In this document: piece after piece, positions 35,801 through 43,880 of the stretch
Layout: the number at the start of each line of letters is the position of its first letter
How positions within the stretch are numbered: the first letter of the stretch is position 1
DNA from: Serpens sp035497915
Lineage (GTDB): Bacteria; Pseudomonadota; Gammaproteobacteria; Pseudomonadales; Pseudomonadaceae
Assembly: GCF_035497915.1 (NCBI RefSeq)
Contig: NZ_DATJCS010000048.1
Span: 1-64,000 of the forward strand
Direction: 5' to 3'
Length of the DNA stretch: 64,000 nt
Translations under genes and position numbers: made by a program
The notes under the pieces: generated by a model
Database searches by the model: none
What the model was told of the DNA's origin: nothing
What the model saw: only the letters and a program-made list of their open reading frames with translations

Positions 35801-36837
35801 CGCCCAAAGCGGGCGATCAGTTCGGGAATCTCATCGAGCGCGCAGACCTGGCTGACTCCGCCATGGCGGATGGCTTCCCTGGGCATGCCGAAGACCACGC
35901 AGCTCTGTTCGTCCTGGGCCAGGGTCGTGGCCCCGGCCTCGTGCATTTCCTTCATGCCGCGGGCGCCATCGTCGCCCATGCCGGTCATGATCACCCCCAG
36001 CGCGTTGCGTCCGGCGGTGCGTGCCACCGAGCGGAACAGCACGTCCACCGAGGGCTTGTGGCGCGACACCGGCGGGCCGTCCAGCACCTCCACCGCGTAC
36101 TGCGCGCCATTGCGCTTGAGTTGCAGGTGCAGGCCACCCGGGGCGATCAGCGCCTGGCCGCTGAGCACCCGGTCGTTGTCGCGCGCCTCGCGCACCTCGA
36201 TCTCGCATAGCGCGTTGAGGCGCTGGGCGAACATGCGGGTGAAGTTGGCCGGCATGTGCTGCACGATCACCAGCCCCGGGCAGGTGACCGGCAGGCGGGT
36301 GAGCACCTGCTCCAGCGCCTGGGTGCCACCGGTGGAGGTGCCGATGGCCACCACGGTGTCGGTGGTGCGCTGCAACGCCCGCACCGGTGCGGCGGGCGCC
36401 TGACGGGACCCGCTGGCCGCCGCCGGCCGGCGCGCCGCCAGGCGCACCTGGGCGGCGTCGCGAATCATGTGCAGGAAGTCACCCCGGTGGCTGGCGATGA
36501 ACTCGCTCATGCCGCCGGTGGGCTTGGTCATGATACCCACCGCGCCGGCATCCAGCGCGTCCAGGGCAGTGCTCGAACCCTGCTCGGCCAGCGAGGAGAA
36601 CACGATGGTGGCGATCGGTGCCTCGCCCATCAGCTGGCGCAGGAAGGTCAGGCCGTCCATACGCGGCATCTCGATGTCGAGGATCAGCACATCGGGTCGC
36701 TCGCTGCGCATCTTCTGCTGGGCGAACAGCGGATCGGGCGCGGTGGCGATCACCTGGATGTCCGGCTGGCCGGCGAGCATTTCCTTGAGCAGCGAGCGCA
36801 CCACCGCCGAATCGTCGACGATCATCACCTTGATCAT
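35797..36837 (-). CDS. cheB: Chemotaxis protein-glutamate methylesterase CheB
   Basis: 346-residue two-domain protein that demethylates (and deamidates) receptor glutamates when phosphorylated by CheA. The receiver domain has D8/D9 and phosphoacceptor D54 (LILDIEMPRMDG). After a linker rich in Ala and Arg (130-160), the esterase domain shows Ser in IGTSTGGTQAL, His in IVQHMPANFT and Asp in MTGMGDDGARGM, the complete triad. There is no cheD in the operon, so CheB probably handles deamidation alone. The start overlaps the cheR stop by one base (ATGA). Confidence 0.94.
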   Translation of the reverse strand: MIKVMIVDDSAVVRSLLKEMLAGQPDIQVIATAPDPLFAQQKMRSERPDVLILDIEMPRMDGLTFLRQLMGEAPIATIVFSSLAEQGSSTALDALDAGAVGIMTKPTGGMSEFIASHRGDFLHMIRDAAQVRLAARRPAAASGSRQAPAAPVRALQRTTDTVVAIGTSTGGTQALEQVLTRLPVTCPGLVIVQHMPANFTRMFAQRLNALCEIEVREARDNDRVLSGQALIAPGGLHLQLKRNGAQYAVEVLDGPPVSRHKPSVDVLFRSVARTAGRNALGVIMTGMGDDGARGMKEMHEAGATTLAQDEQSCVVFGMPREAIRHGGVSQVCALDEIPELIARFGR

Positions 36838-37685
36838 CAGGCGACCCCGCGCAGGTCGGTTCGCACCACGGCGGCAGACGCCGGCATCCGGTAGATGGAC
36901 GGGCGCACCAGTTGCAGGTCGCTCGGCACGCCCTGCAGGGATTCGGAGTGGCCGATGATCAGCCAGCCGCCGGGCCGCAGCTGGCGCAGCACGCGCTGAA
37001 TCACCTGCTGGCGGGTGGCGCCGTTGAAATAGATCAGTACGTTACGCAAGAAGATGATGTCAAATTGCCCAAGATCGGCGGCGGAATCTAGCAGATTGTG
37101 CTGACAGAAGCGCACTCGCTCGCGCAATTCGCGGCGAATGAGCAATTGCCCTGCATAGTCGCCGGTGCCGCGCAGGCAGAAACGCTTGAGGTACTCCGGT
37201 GACAACAGCTCCAGGCGCTGCAACGGGTACAGGCCCTGGCTGGCGCGTTCCAGCACACGGGTCGACAGGTCGCTGGCCAGCAGCGACCAGCCGCCGTCGC
37301 CCAACTTGTCCTGCAGCAGCATGGCCAGGCTGTAGGGCTCCTCGCCGGTGGACGCCGCCGCGCACCAGACGCGCACCGGGCGCTGGCGCAGGGTCGGCAG
37401 GATCTGCGCGGCCAGGTAGCGGAAATGCTCCGGCTCGCGGAAGAAGTAGGTCTCGTTGGTGGTCAGCAGGTCGACCATGCACTGCCGCTCGACCGCCTGT
37501 TCCGGCTGCTGGAGCAGCGCGACGTAGGCGTCGTAATCGGGCAGGCCGAGCGCCTTGAGGCGGCAGTACAGCCGCCCGGCCACCAATTGGCGCTTGCTCT
37601 CCGGCATATCGATGCCGCTGGCGCGGCGGAACGCCTCGCGGATCTGCCGATAGGCGCTGTCACTCAACCCGTAGACGCCCGACAT
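36837..37685 (-). CDS. cheR: Chemotaxis protein methyltransferase CheR
   Basis: 282-residue SAM-dependent methyltransferase for MCP glutamates. The N-terminal helical domain has SKRQLVAGRLYCRLKALGLPDYDAY. The catalytic domain has TTNETYFFREPEHF, RVWCAAASTGEEPYSLAM (SAM motif), ASDLSTRVLERA and FDIIFLRNVLIYF. GAGGGG precedes the ATG at 37685 by about five bases; upstream codons in the same frame overlap cheW and are not used. There is no TPR extension and neither MCP in the operon ends in a CheR-binding pentapeptide, so it should act without tethering. Confidence 0.93.
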   Translation of the reverse strand: MSGVYGLSDSAYRQIREAFRRASGIDMPESKRQLVAGRLYCRLKALGLPDYDAYVALLQQPEQAVERQCMVDLLTTNETYFFREPEHFRYLAAQILPTLRQRPVRVWCAAASTGEEPYSLAMLLQDKLGDGGWSLLASDLSTRVLERASQGLYPLQRLELLSPEYLKRFCLRGTGDYAGQLLIRRELRERVRFCQHNLLDSAADLGQFDIIFLRNVLIYFNGATRQQVIQRVLRQLRPGGWLIIGHSESLQGVPSDLQLVRPSIYRMPASAAVVRTDLRGVA

Positions 37686-37693
37686 GCCGCCCC

Positions 37694-38230
37694 TCAACCC
37701 GACGCGCTTTCGCGCGCCGGCTCGCCGCGCGCCTGCTGCTGGATGTCCACCAGGCGCGCCAGCTCGTCGCCGGACAGCACCTTGTCCATGTCCAGGGCGA
37801 GCACGAACTGATCGCCCTGGCGGATCATCCCCGCGACGAAATCGGCGCGAATGCCACCGCCCAGGCTGGGACGCATCTCCAGGTCGGCGGTATCCACCTC
37901 CAGCACCTCGGTCACCCCGTCGACGATCACGCCGAGCAGTTGCGGACCCTCGGCGCCGGCCACCTCGACGATGACGATGCAGGTGCGCTCGGCCAGCGCG
38001 GTACGGCCACGCTCGAAACGCACCGACAGGTCGATCACCGGCACCACCGCGCCGCGCAGGTTGATCACCCCGCGCAGGAACGCGGGGGTCAGCGGAATGG
38101 CGGTCATCGGCGGGCACTCGATGATCTCGCGGATGCAGGCGATGCGGCAGCCGAAGGTTTCCTCGCCCAGGGTGAACATCAGGTACTGCCCGGCCTGCAG
38201 GGCCGTGCCGGCGTTGCGATCGCTGCTCAT
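37694..38230 (-). CDS. cheW: Chemotaxis coupling protein CheW
   Basis: 178-residue adaptor joining MCPs to CheA. The CheW fold is evident: YLMFTLGEETFGCRIACIREII, FLRGVINLRGAVVPVIDLSVRF (the receptor and kinase contact segment) and GVIVDGVTEVLEV. The C-terminal extension (QQQARGEPARESASG) is disordered in appearance. GAGGAG lies six bases before the ATG at 38230; a GTG at 38236 is also in frame. Only eight bases separate it from cheR and nine from the upstream MCP. Confidence 0.93.
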   Translation of the reverse strand: MSSDRNAGTALQAGQYLMFTLGEETFGCRIACIREIIECPPMTAIPLTPAFLRGVINLRGAVVPVIDLSVRFERGRTALAERTCIVIVEVAGAEGPQLLGVIVDGVTEVLEVDTADLEMRPSLGGGIRADFVAGMIRQGDQFVLALDMDKVLSGDELARLVDIQQQARGEPARESASG

Positions 38231-38239
38231 GGGCACTCC

Positions 38240-39850
38240 TCAGAAGGCGGTGAAGGCCGATTCGTCAACGGGCGCGCCATGGCGCTTGAACCCCGGGCGA
38301 CGTGCGCCAGCGGCCGGCGCGCTGGCCATGCCGGTTTCGCCAGCCTGCAGGCGGAAGAAGGTCATCATCTGCTGCAGCTGGGTGGCCTGGGCGCTCATCT
38401 CCTCGGAAGTGGCGGACAGCTCCTCGGAGGCGGCGGCGTTGGTCTGGGTGGTCTGCGACAGCTGACCGATGGCCATGGTGATCTGCTCCAGCCCGGTGCT
38501 CTGCTCGCGGGAGGCGGCGGTGATTTCCTTGACCAGGTCGGCGGTCTGGCCGATGGCCGGCACCATCTGGTCGAGCACCTGGCCGGCGTTGGCCGCCAGC
38601 TGCACGCTGGAGGAGGCCAGTTCGCCGATTTCCTGCGCGGCCACCTGGCTGCGTTCGGCCAGCTTGCGCACTTCGGCGGCAACCACCGCGAAGCCCTTGC
38701 CGTGGTCGCCGGCGCGGGCGGCCTCGATGGCGGCGTTGAGCGCCAGCAGGTTGGTCTGGTAGGCGATGGCGTCGATGATCCGGACCTTCTCGGCGATGTC
38801 CTTCATCGCGTTCACGGTTTCCTTCACCGTGCGGCCGCCTTCGCGGGCCTCGTTGGCCGACTTGGTGGCCATGTTGTCGGTGACCTGGGCGTTCTCGGCG
38901 TTCTGCGCCACGGTGGCACTGATCTGCTCGATGGCGGCGCTGGTCTCCTCGACGCTGGCGGCCTGCTCGGTGGAGTTCTGGCTCAGGGTGGTGGAGGCGG
39001 CGGACACCTGCTCGGAGGCGGAGGCCAGGGCATCGGCCGAGGAGCGCACTTCGCCGATCACCTGGGTGAGGCGCTCGACCATCGACTTCATGGAGGCCAG
39101 CAGGCTGTTGTCGTTGCTGACCTGCACCTCGACGGTCAGGTCGCCGGCGGCCACCTTCTGGGCGATCGCGGTGGCGTAGTCCGGCTCGCCGCCCAGCTGG
39201 CGGGTCACGTGGCGGGACAGCAGCAGGCCCATGACGATGGCCAGCAGCACTGCGACGGCTATGGCGATGAACATGACGACAAGGGTCGTGTCAGCCACAT
39301 CGCGAGCCTCCTGCATTGATTGTCCAGCGGCCTCGGAGCTGAACTCCATCAGCTTGATGATTTCATTGCTCATCGATTGCACCACGGTGCGGAACTCACC
39401 GATGGTGAGCTCCCGCAGGTGCTCCATATCACCGGCATTGGATGCGCTGATGATTCCGCGCGCCATGTCCAGGTAGCGGACATACAGTGCCTGGGTGCGC
39501 TCGAACTGAGCCTGCTCGTCGGGTGACGCTTCGGTAGCGGCAAACGCGGCCAACAGCTTGCTGATTTCCGCTTCACGATTCACGTTGCGCTCGAGCACAG
39601 CCCGGCGCTCCCGGTCCTCCAAGAGCGAAGGCAGCGATACTAGGCCACGCGCATGGGTAATCATGTAGGAAGAGGCCTTGGCTAGGTGGTCGATGGCCAG
39701 CAAGCGGTTCTTGTAAAGATCATCGGTGAGGTGAGCCATCTGCTGCACACGCAGCACGGCCAGGACGCCGACGGCCAGGGTCAGCAAGGCGCCGACGCAG
39801 AACGCGATCACCAGCTTCTGCATGAGTTTGAGGTTGAGATACCACTGCAT
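38240..39850 (-). CDS. Methyl-accepting chemotaxis protein, 4-helix-bundle type
   Basis: 536-residue receptor. One membrane helix lies at 12-33, then a periplasmic domain of about 155 residues whose pattern is a four-helix bundle (4HB_MCP type), a second membrane helix at about 190-212, HAMP, and the cytoplasmic signalling domain. The tip is IDAIAYQTNLLALNAAIEAARAGDHGKGFAVVAAEVRKLAERS, which binds CheW and CheA. The C-terminus (RHGAPVDESAFTAF) lacks an NWETF-type pentapeptide. Lying inside the operon between cheA and cheW it should be a dedicated input receptor. The ligand is unknown. Confidence 0.9.
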   Translation of the reverse strand: MQWYLNLKLMQKLVIAFCVGALLTLAVGVLAVLRVQQMAHLTDDLYKNRLLAIDHLAKASSYMITHARGLVSLPSLLEDRERRAVLERNVNREAEISKLLAAFAATEASPDEQAQFERTQALYVRYLDMARGIISASNAGDMEHLRELTIGEFRTVVQSMSNEIIKLMEFSSEAAGQSMQEARDVADTTLVVMFIAIAVAVLLAIVMGLLLSRHVTRQLGGEPDYATAIAQKVAAGDLTVEVQVSNDNSLLASMKSMVERLTQVIGEVRSSADALASASEQVSAASTTLSQNSTEQAASVEETSAAIEQISATVAQNAENAQVTDNMATKSANEAREGGRTVKETVNAMKDIAEKVRIIDAIAYQTNLLALNAAIEAARAGDHGKGFAVVAAEVRKLAERSQVAAQEIGELASSSVQLAANAGQVLDQMVPAIGQTADLVKEITAASREQSTGLEQITMAIGQLSQTTQTNAAASEELSATSEEMSAQATQLQQMMTFFRLQAGETGMASAPAAGARRPGFKRHGAPVDESAFTAF

Positions 39851-39883
39851 GAGGTGTGCTCCAGGTAAGGGCTAACCAGAGGA

Positions 39884-41848
39884 TTAGGCGTGCTCCACGC
39901 GACGCGGCGTGGCCAGCAATGAATTGATGTCGAGAATCAGCGCCACGCGGCCGTCGCCGAGGATGGTCGAGCCACCCAGGCCCGGCACGTTGCGCAACAT
40001 GGGGTTGAGCGGCTTGATCACCGCCTGTAGCTCGCCGGCGAAGCGGTCGACCACGATGCCGGTGCGCTGCTGGCCGTGCTGTACCACCACTAGGCACTCG
40101 CGGGCCTCGGCGTCGCGGGGCAGTTCGAACAGCTCGGCCAGGCGCAGGTAGCTCAGCGGCGCGCCGCGCAGGCTCATCACCTGGTTGGCGCTGGCGTTCT
40201 TCGGCAGCTCCAGGCATTCGACCACCTGCTCCAGCGGGATGACGAAGTGAGCTTCGCCCACGACCACCTGGAAGCCGTCGATGATCGACAGGGTCAGCGG
40301 CAGGCGGATGCGGAAGCAGGTGCCCTGGCCCAGGGTCGACTGGATCTCGATGCTGCCGCGCATGGCTTCGATGCTGCGACGCACCACGTCCATGCCCACG
40401 CCGCGTCCGGACAGGTCGGTGACCTGGTCGGCGGTGGAGAAGCCGGCCTCGAAGATCAGCGCGAAGATCGCCTGCTCGTCCAGCAGCGTCTCGGCACCGA
40501 TCAGGCCGCGTTCGATGGCGCGCGCGCGGATCTTCGCGGCGTTCAGGCCACGGCCGTCGTCGCTGATCTCGAGGACCACCGAGCCGGACTCGTGATAGGC
40601 GTTGAGCAGCAGGCGGCCACGGGCCGGCTTGCCGGCGGCGCGGCGCGCCTCGACCGGCTCGATGCCGTGGTCCAGGGCGTTGCGCACGATGTGCAGCAGC
40701 GGGTCGGCGAGCTTGTCGAGCAGGGTCTTGTCCAGCTCGGTCTCGGCGCCGCGGATCTGCAGTTCGACTTCCTTGCCGAGGTCGCGCGCCACGTCGCGCA
40801 CCACGCGCGGGAAGCGCTGGAACACTTCGTTGATCGGCGCCATGCGCAGTTCCAGGGCGCGGTCGCGCAGCTGCTCGATGAAGTCGTCGACTTCCTCGAC
40901 AAAGGTTTCCACCGTCTCGCGCGCCGAGTGCTGGCTGAGGGTGCGGCAGCGCGCCGAGCGGGTCACCAGCTCGCCGACCGCGTCGATCAGCTGGTCGAGC
41001 TTGCGGGCGTCGACCTTGATCATCATCTGTTCGTCGCGCCGGGCCGGAGCGCGCTCGCTCGGCTCGAGGCTTGCCAGCGGGGCCGCCACCGGCGCCAGCT
41101 CGACCGCCAATGGCTCGGCCGGCGCTTCGGCCACCACCGCCTGCAGCGGCTCCACGCTGATGTCGCAGTCCTCCTGGATGAACTCCAGCGCCTGCAGCAG
41201 CGCCTCGCGGCTGGCGTCGGTGCGCAGCAGCAGGTCGGCCTTGAAGTAGCAAGTCTCCGGGTCGATGTCTTCCAGGCTGGGGATCAGCTCGCGGTCCAGG
41301 GCCAGCTCCAGCAGCTCGCCCATGCCGACCAGGTACTGGATGAACGGCAGCGGATCGAGGCCATGGTGGAACAGCTCGGGATGGCAGTGAATGCCGATCA
41401 GCCAGTCCTGGGCGGCGCCGCCCACCGGCACGCCGGCCAGCGGCTTGAGCGCCTGGACGCCGCCCAGGTAATCCTCCAGCGCGGCGCTCAGCTCGGCGCG
41501 CAGCGCCGGGTCGGGGTCCTCGTCGTCGAGGCCGTCGGCGACCTTGTCGAACAGCCGGCGCAGGTAGTCGCCGCAGCGCAGAAGCAGGCTGATCAGCACG
41601 CCATCCATCGGCTGCTCGCCGCTGCGCACGCGCACCAGCAGGTTCTCCAGCAGGTGGGTGAAACTCACCACCAGCTGCAGGTTGAACATGCCCGACGAGC
41701 CCTTGAGGGTATGGGCAGCACGGAAGATCGCATTGATCCGTTCGCCGTCCAGGCCCAGGGCCTCGACCTCGAGCAGTGTGTGCTCGTAGGTGGCCAGCAG
41801 CTCGCGGGCTTCCTCGAGCAGCACGGTGCGCACCGCTTGAATATCCAT
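39884..41848 (-). CDS. cheA: Chemotaxis histidine kinase CheA
   Basis: 654-residue kinase. The P1 Hpt domain has phosphoacceptor H46 (FRAAHTLKGSSGMFN). A middle region (about 145-240) ends CDISVEPL and may be the CheY/CheB docking part. The dimerisation segment is MMIKVDARKLDQLIDAVGELVTRSA. The ATPase has IVRNALDHGIEP, EISDDGRGLN and GRGVGMDVV. The C-terminal CheW-like domain contains SIIDGFQVVVGEAHFVIPLEQVVE. All catalytic boxes are intact. GGAGGACAAG precedes the ATG, and the STAS gene ends 12 bases upstream. Only one Hpt is present, unlike ChpA of the twitching system. Confidence 0.94.
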   Translation of the reverse strand: MDIQAVRTVLLEEARELLATYEHTLLEVEALGLDGERINAIFRAAHTLKGSSGMFNLQLVVSFTHLLENLLVRVRSGEQPMDGVLISLLLRCGDYLRRLFDKVADGLDDEDPDPALRAELSAALEDYLGGVQALKPLAGVPVGGAAQDWLIGIHCHPELFHHGLDPLPFIQYLVGMGELLELALDRELIPSLEDIDPETCYFKADLLLRTDASREALLQALEFIQEDCDISVEPLQAVVAEAPAEPLAVELAPVAAPLASLEPSERAPARRDEQMMIKVDARKLDQLIDAVGELVTRSARCRTLSQHSARETVETFVEEVDDFIEQLRDRALELRMAPINEVFQRFPRVVRDVARDLGKEVELQIRGAETELDKTLLDKLADPLLHIVRNALDHGIEPVEARRAAGKPARGRLLLNAYHESGSVVLEISDDGRGLNAAKIRARAIERGLIGAETLLDEQAIFALIFEAGFSTADQVTDLSGRGVGMDVVRRSIEAMRGSIEIQSTLGQGTCFRIRLPLTLSIIDGFQVVVGEAHFVIPLEQVVECLELPKNASANQVMSLRGAPLSYLRLAELFELPRDAEARECLVVVQHGQQRTGIVVDRFAGELQAVIKPLNPMLRNVPGLGGSTILGDGRVALILDINSLLATPRRVEHA

Positions 41849-41860
41849 CTTGTCCTCCGG

Positions 41861-42130
41861 CTACCCGATGAAGTCTTCGAGTCGCAGCAGATCCACCACC
41901 TGACACACCGCGGGGCTCGGCTCGACCAGGCGCAGGCGCGGCCAGCAGCGCTTGACGGCCAGCAGCAGCTGCAGGCCGGCGGTGTCCAGCTCGGTGATGC
42001 CGCGCAGGTCCAGGCACCCGGGGCGCTCCGCCATGATCTGCTGCAGCAGCAGGCCCTTGAGCTCGGCGGCGCGCTCGATGGTGAAGGCGCCGCCCAGTTG
42101 CAGCACGGGGTTGGGATCGCTGGGGGTCAT
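41861..42130 (-). CDS. STAS-domain protein in chemosensory operon
   Basis: 89-residue single-domain STAS (anti-sigma-antagonist/SpoIIAA-like) protein. The hallmark is the segment CLDLRGITELDTAGLQLLLAVKR, where a Ser or Thr after Asp is the usual phosphorylation site; here it is T50. Such proteins bind a partner in an on/off manner and can be inputs or outputs of kinases or receptors. It lies four bases after cheY and 12 before cheA, clearly part of the operon. STAS genes also accompany che genes in some other marine and soil bacteria, but the role there is poorly defined. Confidence 0.85.
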   Translation of the reverse strand: MTPSDPNPVLQLGGAFTIERAAELKGLLLQQIMAERPGCLDLRGITELDTAGLQLLLAVKRCWPRLRLVEPSPAVCQVVDLLRLEDFIG

Positions 42131-42134
42131 GGGT

Positions 42135-42500
42135 TCAGATCACCAGCTTGGAAACGGCGTCCAGCAGCATGGCCGGCTGGAACGGCTTGACCATCCAGGC
42201 GCGCACGCCGGCGGCCTTGCCCTGCTGCTTCTTGTCTTCGCTGCCTTCGGTGGTGAGCATGATCACCGGGGTGAAGCGGTAGCCGGCCACCTGCTTGGCG
42301 GCCTGCACGAAGGCGATGCCGTCCATGTTGGGCATGTTCACGTCGGAGACGATCAGGTTGATCTTGCGGCCGTCCAGCTTGGTCAGCGCGTCCTTGCCGT
42401 CGCTGGCCTCGACGACCGTGTAGCCGGCGCCCTTGAGGGTCAGGCCGATCATCTGGCGCATACTGGCGGAGTCGTCCACGACCAGGATTGTCTTGCTCAT
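42135..42500 (-). CDS. cheY: Chemotaxis-type response regulator CheY
   Basis: 121-residue stand-alone receiver. Acidic residues D9 and D10, phosphoacceptor D53 (LIVSDVNMPNMDG), T84 in MLTTEGSE and K105 in WMVKPFQP are all in place. The sequence looks like the CheY of accessory chemosensory systems rather than the flagellar one, but this is an impression. AAGGAG precedes the ATG at 42500. It probably receives phosphate from CheA encoded two genes on. Confidence 0.92.
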   Translation of the reverse strand: MSKTILVVDDSASMRQMIGLTLKGAGYTVVEASDGKDALTKLDGRKINLIVSDVNMPNMDGIAFVQAAKQVAGYRFTPVIMLTTEGSEDKKQQGKAAGVRAWMVKPFQPAMLLDAVSKLVI

Positions 42501-42516
42501 CGAATGCTCCTTTGAA

Positions 42517-43653
42517 TCAGAAGAAGGTGACGGAGGAAGCCGCGGCGGCGGGCGCCTTGCGGCGGCCATCGTGCAGCGCCTGCTGCTCCAGGGTGGTGTA
42601 GGTGCCGGCCAGGCGCTTGAGCCACTGCTCGGCGCCCAGCTCCTCCAGATCGCGGCTGGCCAGGTCGCGGGCACAGGCCTGCAGGCGCTCCATGTCAGCG
42701 GTGACGTGGCTGATGATCTGGTCGACGCGGTCCTGGAACTGCAGGTTGACGATCAGCTGCGCCAGGTCGTGCTCGATCAGCCCGCGCTCGTCGCGCAGCT
42801 GCTGCAGCGAGTCCTGCAGCGCGCGGCTGGTGTCGGCGAACTGGGCGACGATGCGCTCGGCCAGTTGGCTGGAGTCGCTGACCAGCGCCTGCTCGCGCTC
42901 GGCGAAGGACTGCGACAGGGTCTCGGCCTTGTGGATCGCGCCGGTGACGGTCTTCACCGTCTCGCGGATCTGTTTGCCGGCCTCGCCGGACTGGTTGGAC
43001 AGCTTGCGCACCTCGTCGGCGACCACCGAGAAACCGCGCCCGGCATCACCGGCGCGCGCCGCTTCGATGGCCGCGTTGAGGGCCAGCAGGTTGGTCTGGT
43101 CGGCGATCTCGCCGACCTGCTCGGCCATGCGCCGCAGTTCGTTGGTGTGCCCGGCGATGCCGAGAATCTCGTTGACCAGGCTGGCGCGGTACTGCTGGGT
43201 CTGGCGCAGCGCCTCGACCAGGCTCTGCAGGCCCTCCTCGGCCTGGTCGATGGCGGCGATGGCACGGTTGCCCAGCTCGCCGCCGGCCATCTGGTCGCCG
43301 GCCAGCAGACGCTGATTGAGGTCGCTGAAACCGTTGCCCAGGTTGCCGATCGCATCGCCCATCTGCTGACGGGCCAGGCCCAGGTGGCGGTTCCACATCG
43401 GCACCACGCCACCGGTCAGCGCCTGGAAACGCTGCAGGCGTTCAGCCTGTTCGGGGTCCGGGGCGACGGTTTCCGGCTGCGCCTCGTCCTGCGCACCCGC
43501 CTGGGCACGGCCGACCAGCAGCAGCTGAATGCCGCCGAGCACCGCCGCCCAGAGCAGACCCTGCCACCAGGCCGTGGCCAGCCAGGCGCCGATCAGCAGA
43601 TTGACGGCGGCCAGGGCCGCGAGGGGAAGTACAGGGGAAGTCCGGGGAGGCAT
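42517..43653 (-). CDS. Short methyl-accepting chemotaxis-like protein
   Basis: First gene of the chemosensory operon, about 378 residues. Two close membrane helices at the N-terminus (residues 6-27 and 29-48) leave no periplasmic sensor domain. A cytoplasmic part follows with the signalling tip VGEIADQTNLLALNAAIEAARAGDAGRGFSVVADEVRKLSNQS. The C-terminal stretch DMERLQACARDLASRDLEELGAEQWLKRLAGTYTTLEQQAL is unusual for MCPs, and the end is SSVTFF. It must sense membrane or cytoplasmic state, or a partner such as the STAS protein. The start ATG at 43653 is preferred; the longer frame would begin at TTG 43677. Confidence 0.85.
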   Translation of the reverse strand: MPPRTSPVLPLAALAAVNLLIGAWLATAWWQGLLWAAVLGGIQLLLVGRAQAGAQDEAQPETVAPDPEQAERLQRFQALTGGVVPMWNRHLGLARQQMGDAIGNLGNGFSDLNQRLLAGDQMAGGELGNRAIAAIDQAEEGLQSLVEALRQTQQYRASLVNEILGIAGHTNELRRMAEQVGEIADQTNLLALNAAIEAARAGDAGRGFSVVADEVRKLSNQSGEAGKQIRETVKTVTGAIHKAETLSQSFAEREQALVSDSSQLAERIVAQFADTSRALQDSLQQLRDERGLIEHDLAQLIVNLQFQDRVDQIISHVTADMERLQACARDLASRDLEELGAEQWLKRLAGTYTTLEQQALHDGRRKAPAAAASSVTFF

Positions 43654-43782
43654 GCGCAGTCGATTCCTGCTTGGCAAATCACATCGACTGGCATTGTGAC
43701 ATCACGCACATTTCGGCCGCGTGAGTAGAACCACCTACATCGGGTGAATTCTTTACGACAGGCCGGGGCAGGTTCGAGAGCC

Positions 43783-43873
43783 TGTAGGGCCGGCTTTATG
43801 CCGGCCAGCGGGGCCGAACCCAGGCTTCCGGCGCGCCCCCACCGCCGACGGCCGGCATAAAGCCGGCCCCACA
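43783..43873. repeat. Pair of family B repeats
   Basis: Copies at 43783-43806 and 43850-43873 in opposite orientation, between the chemosensory operon start and the next minus-strand gene. The operon promoter should therefore lie between 43654 and about 43780. That stretch is lower in GC, but no clear consensus was recognised. Confidence 0.88.
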
Positions 43874-43880
43874 GGTTCGG

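Noticed and set aside
43654..43780. Flagellar sigma-28 promoter for the chemosensory operon
   Set aside because: TAAAGAAT and a CCCGAT-like word are present on the minus strand, but the spacing (about 8 bases) is far from the 15 or so needed.
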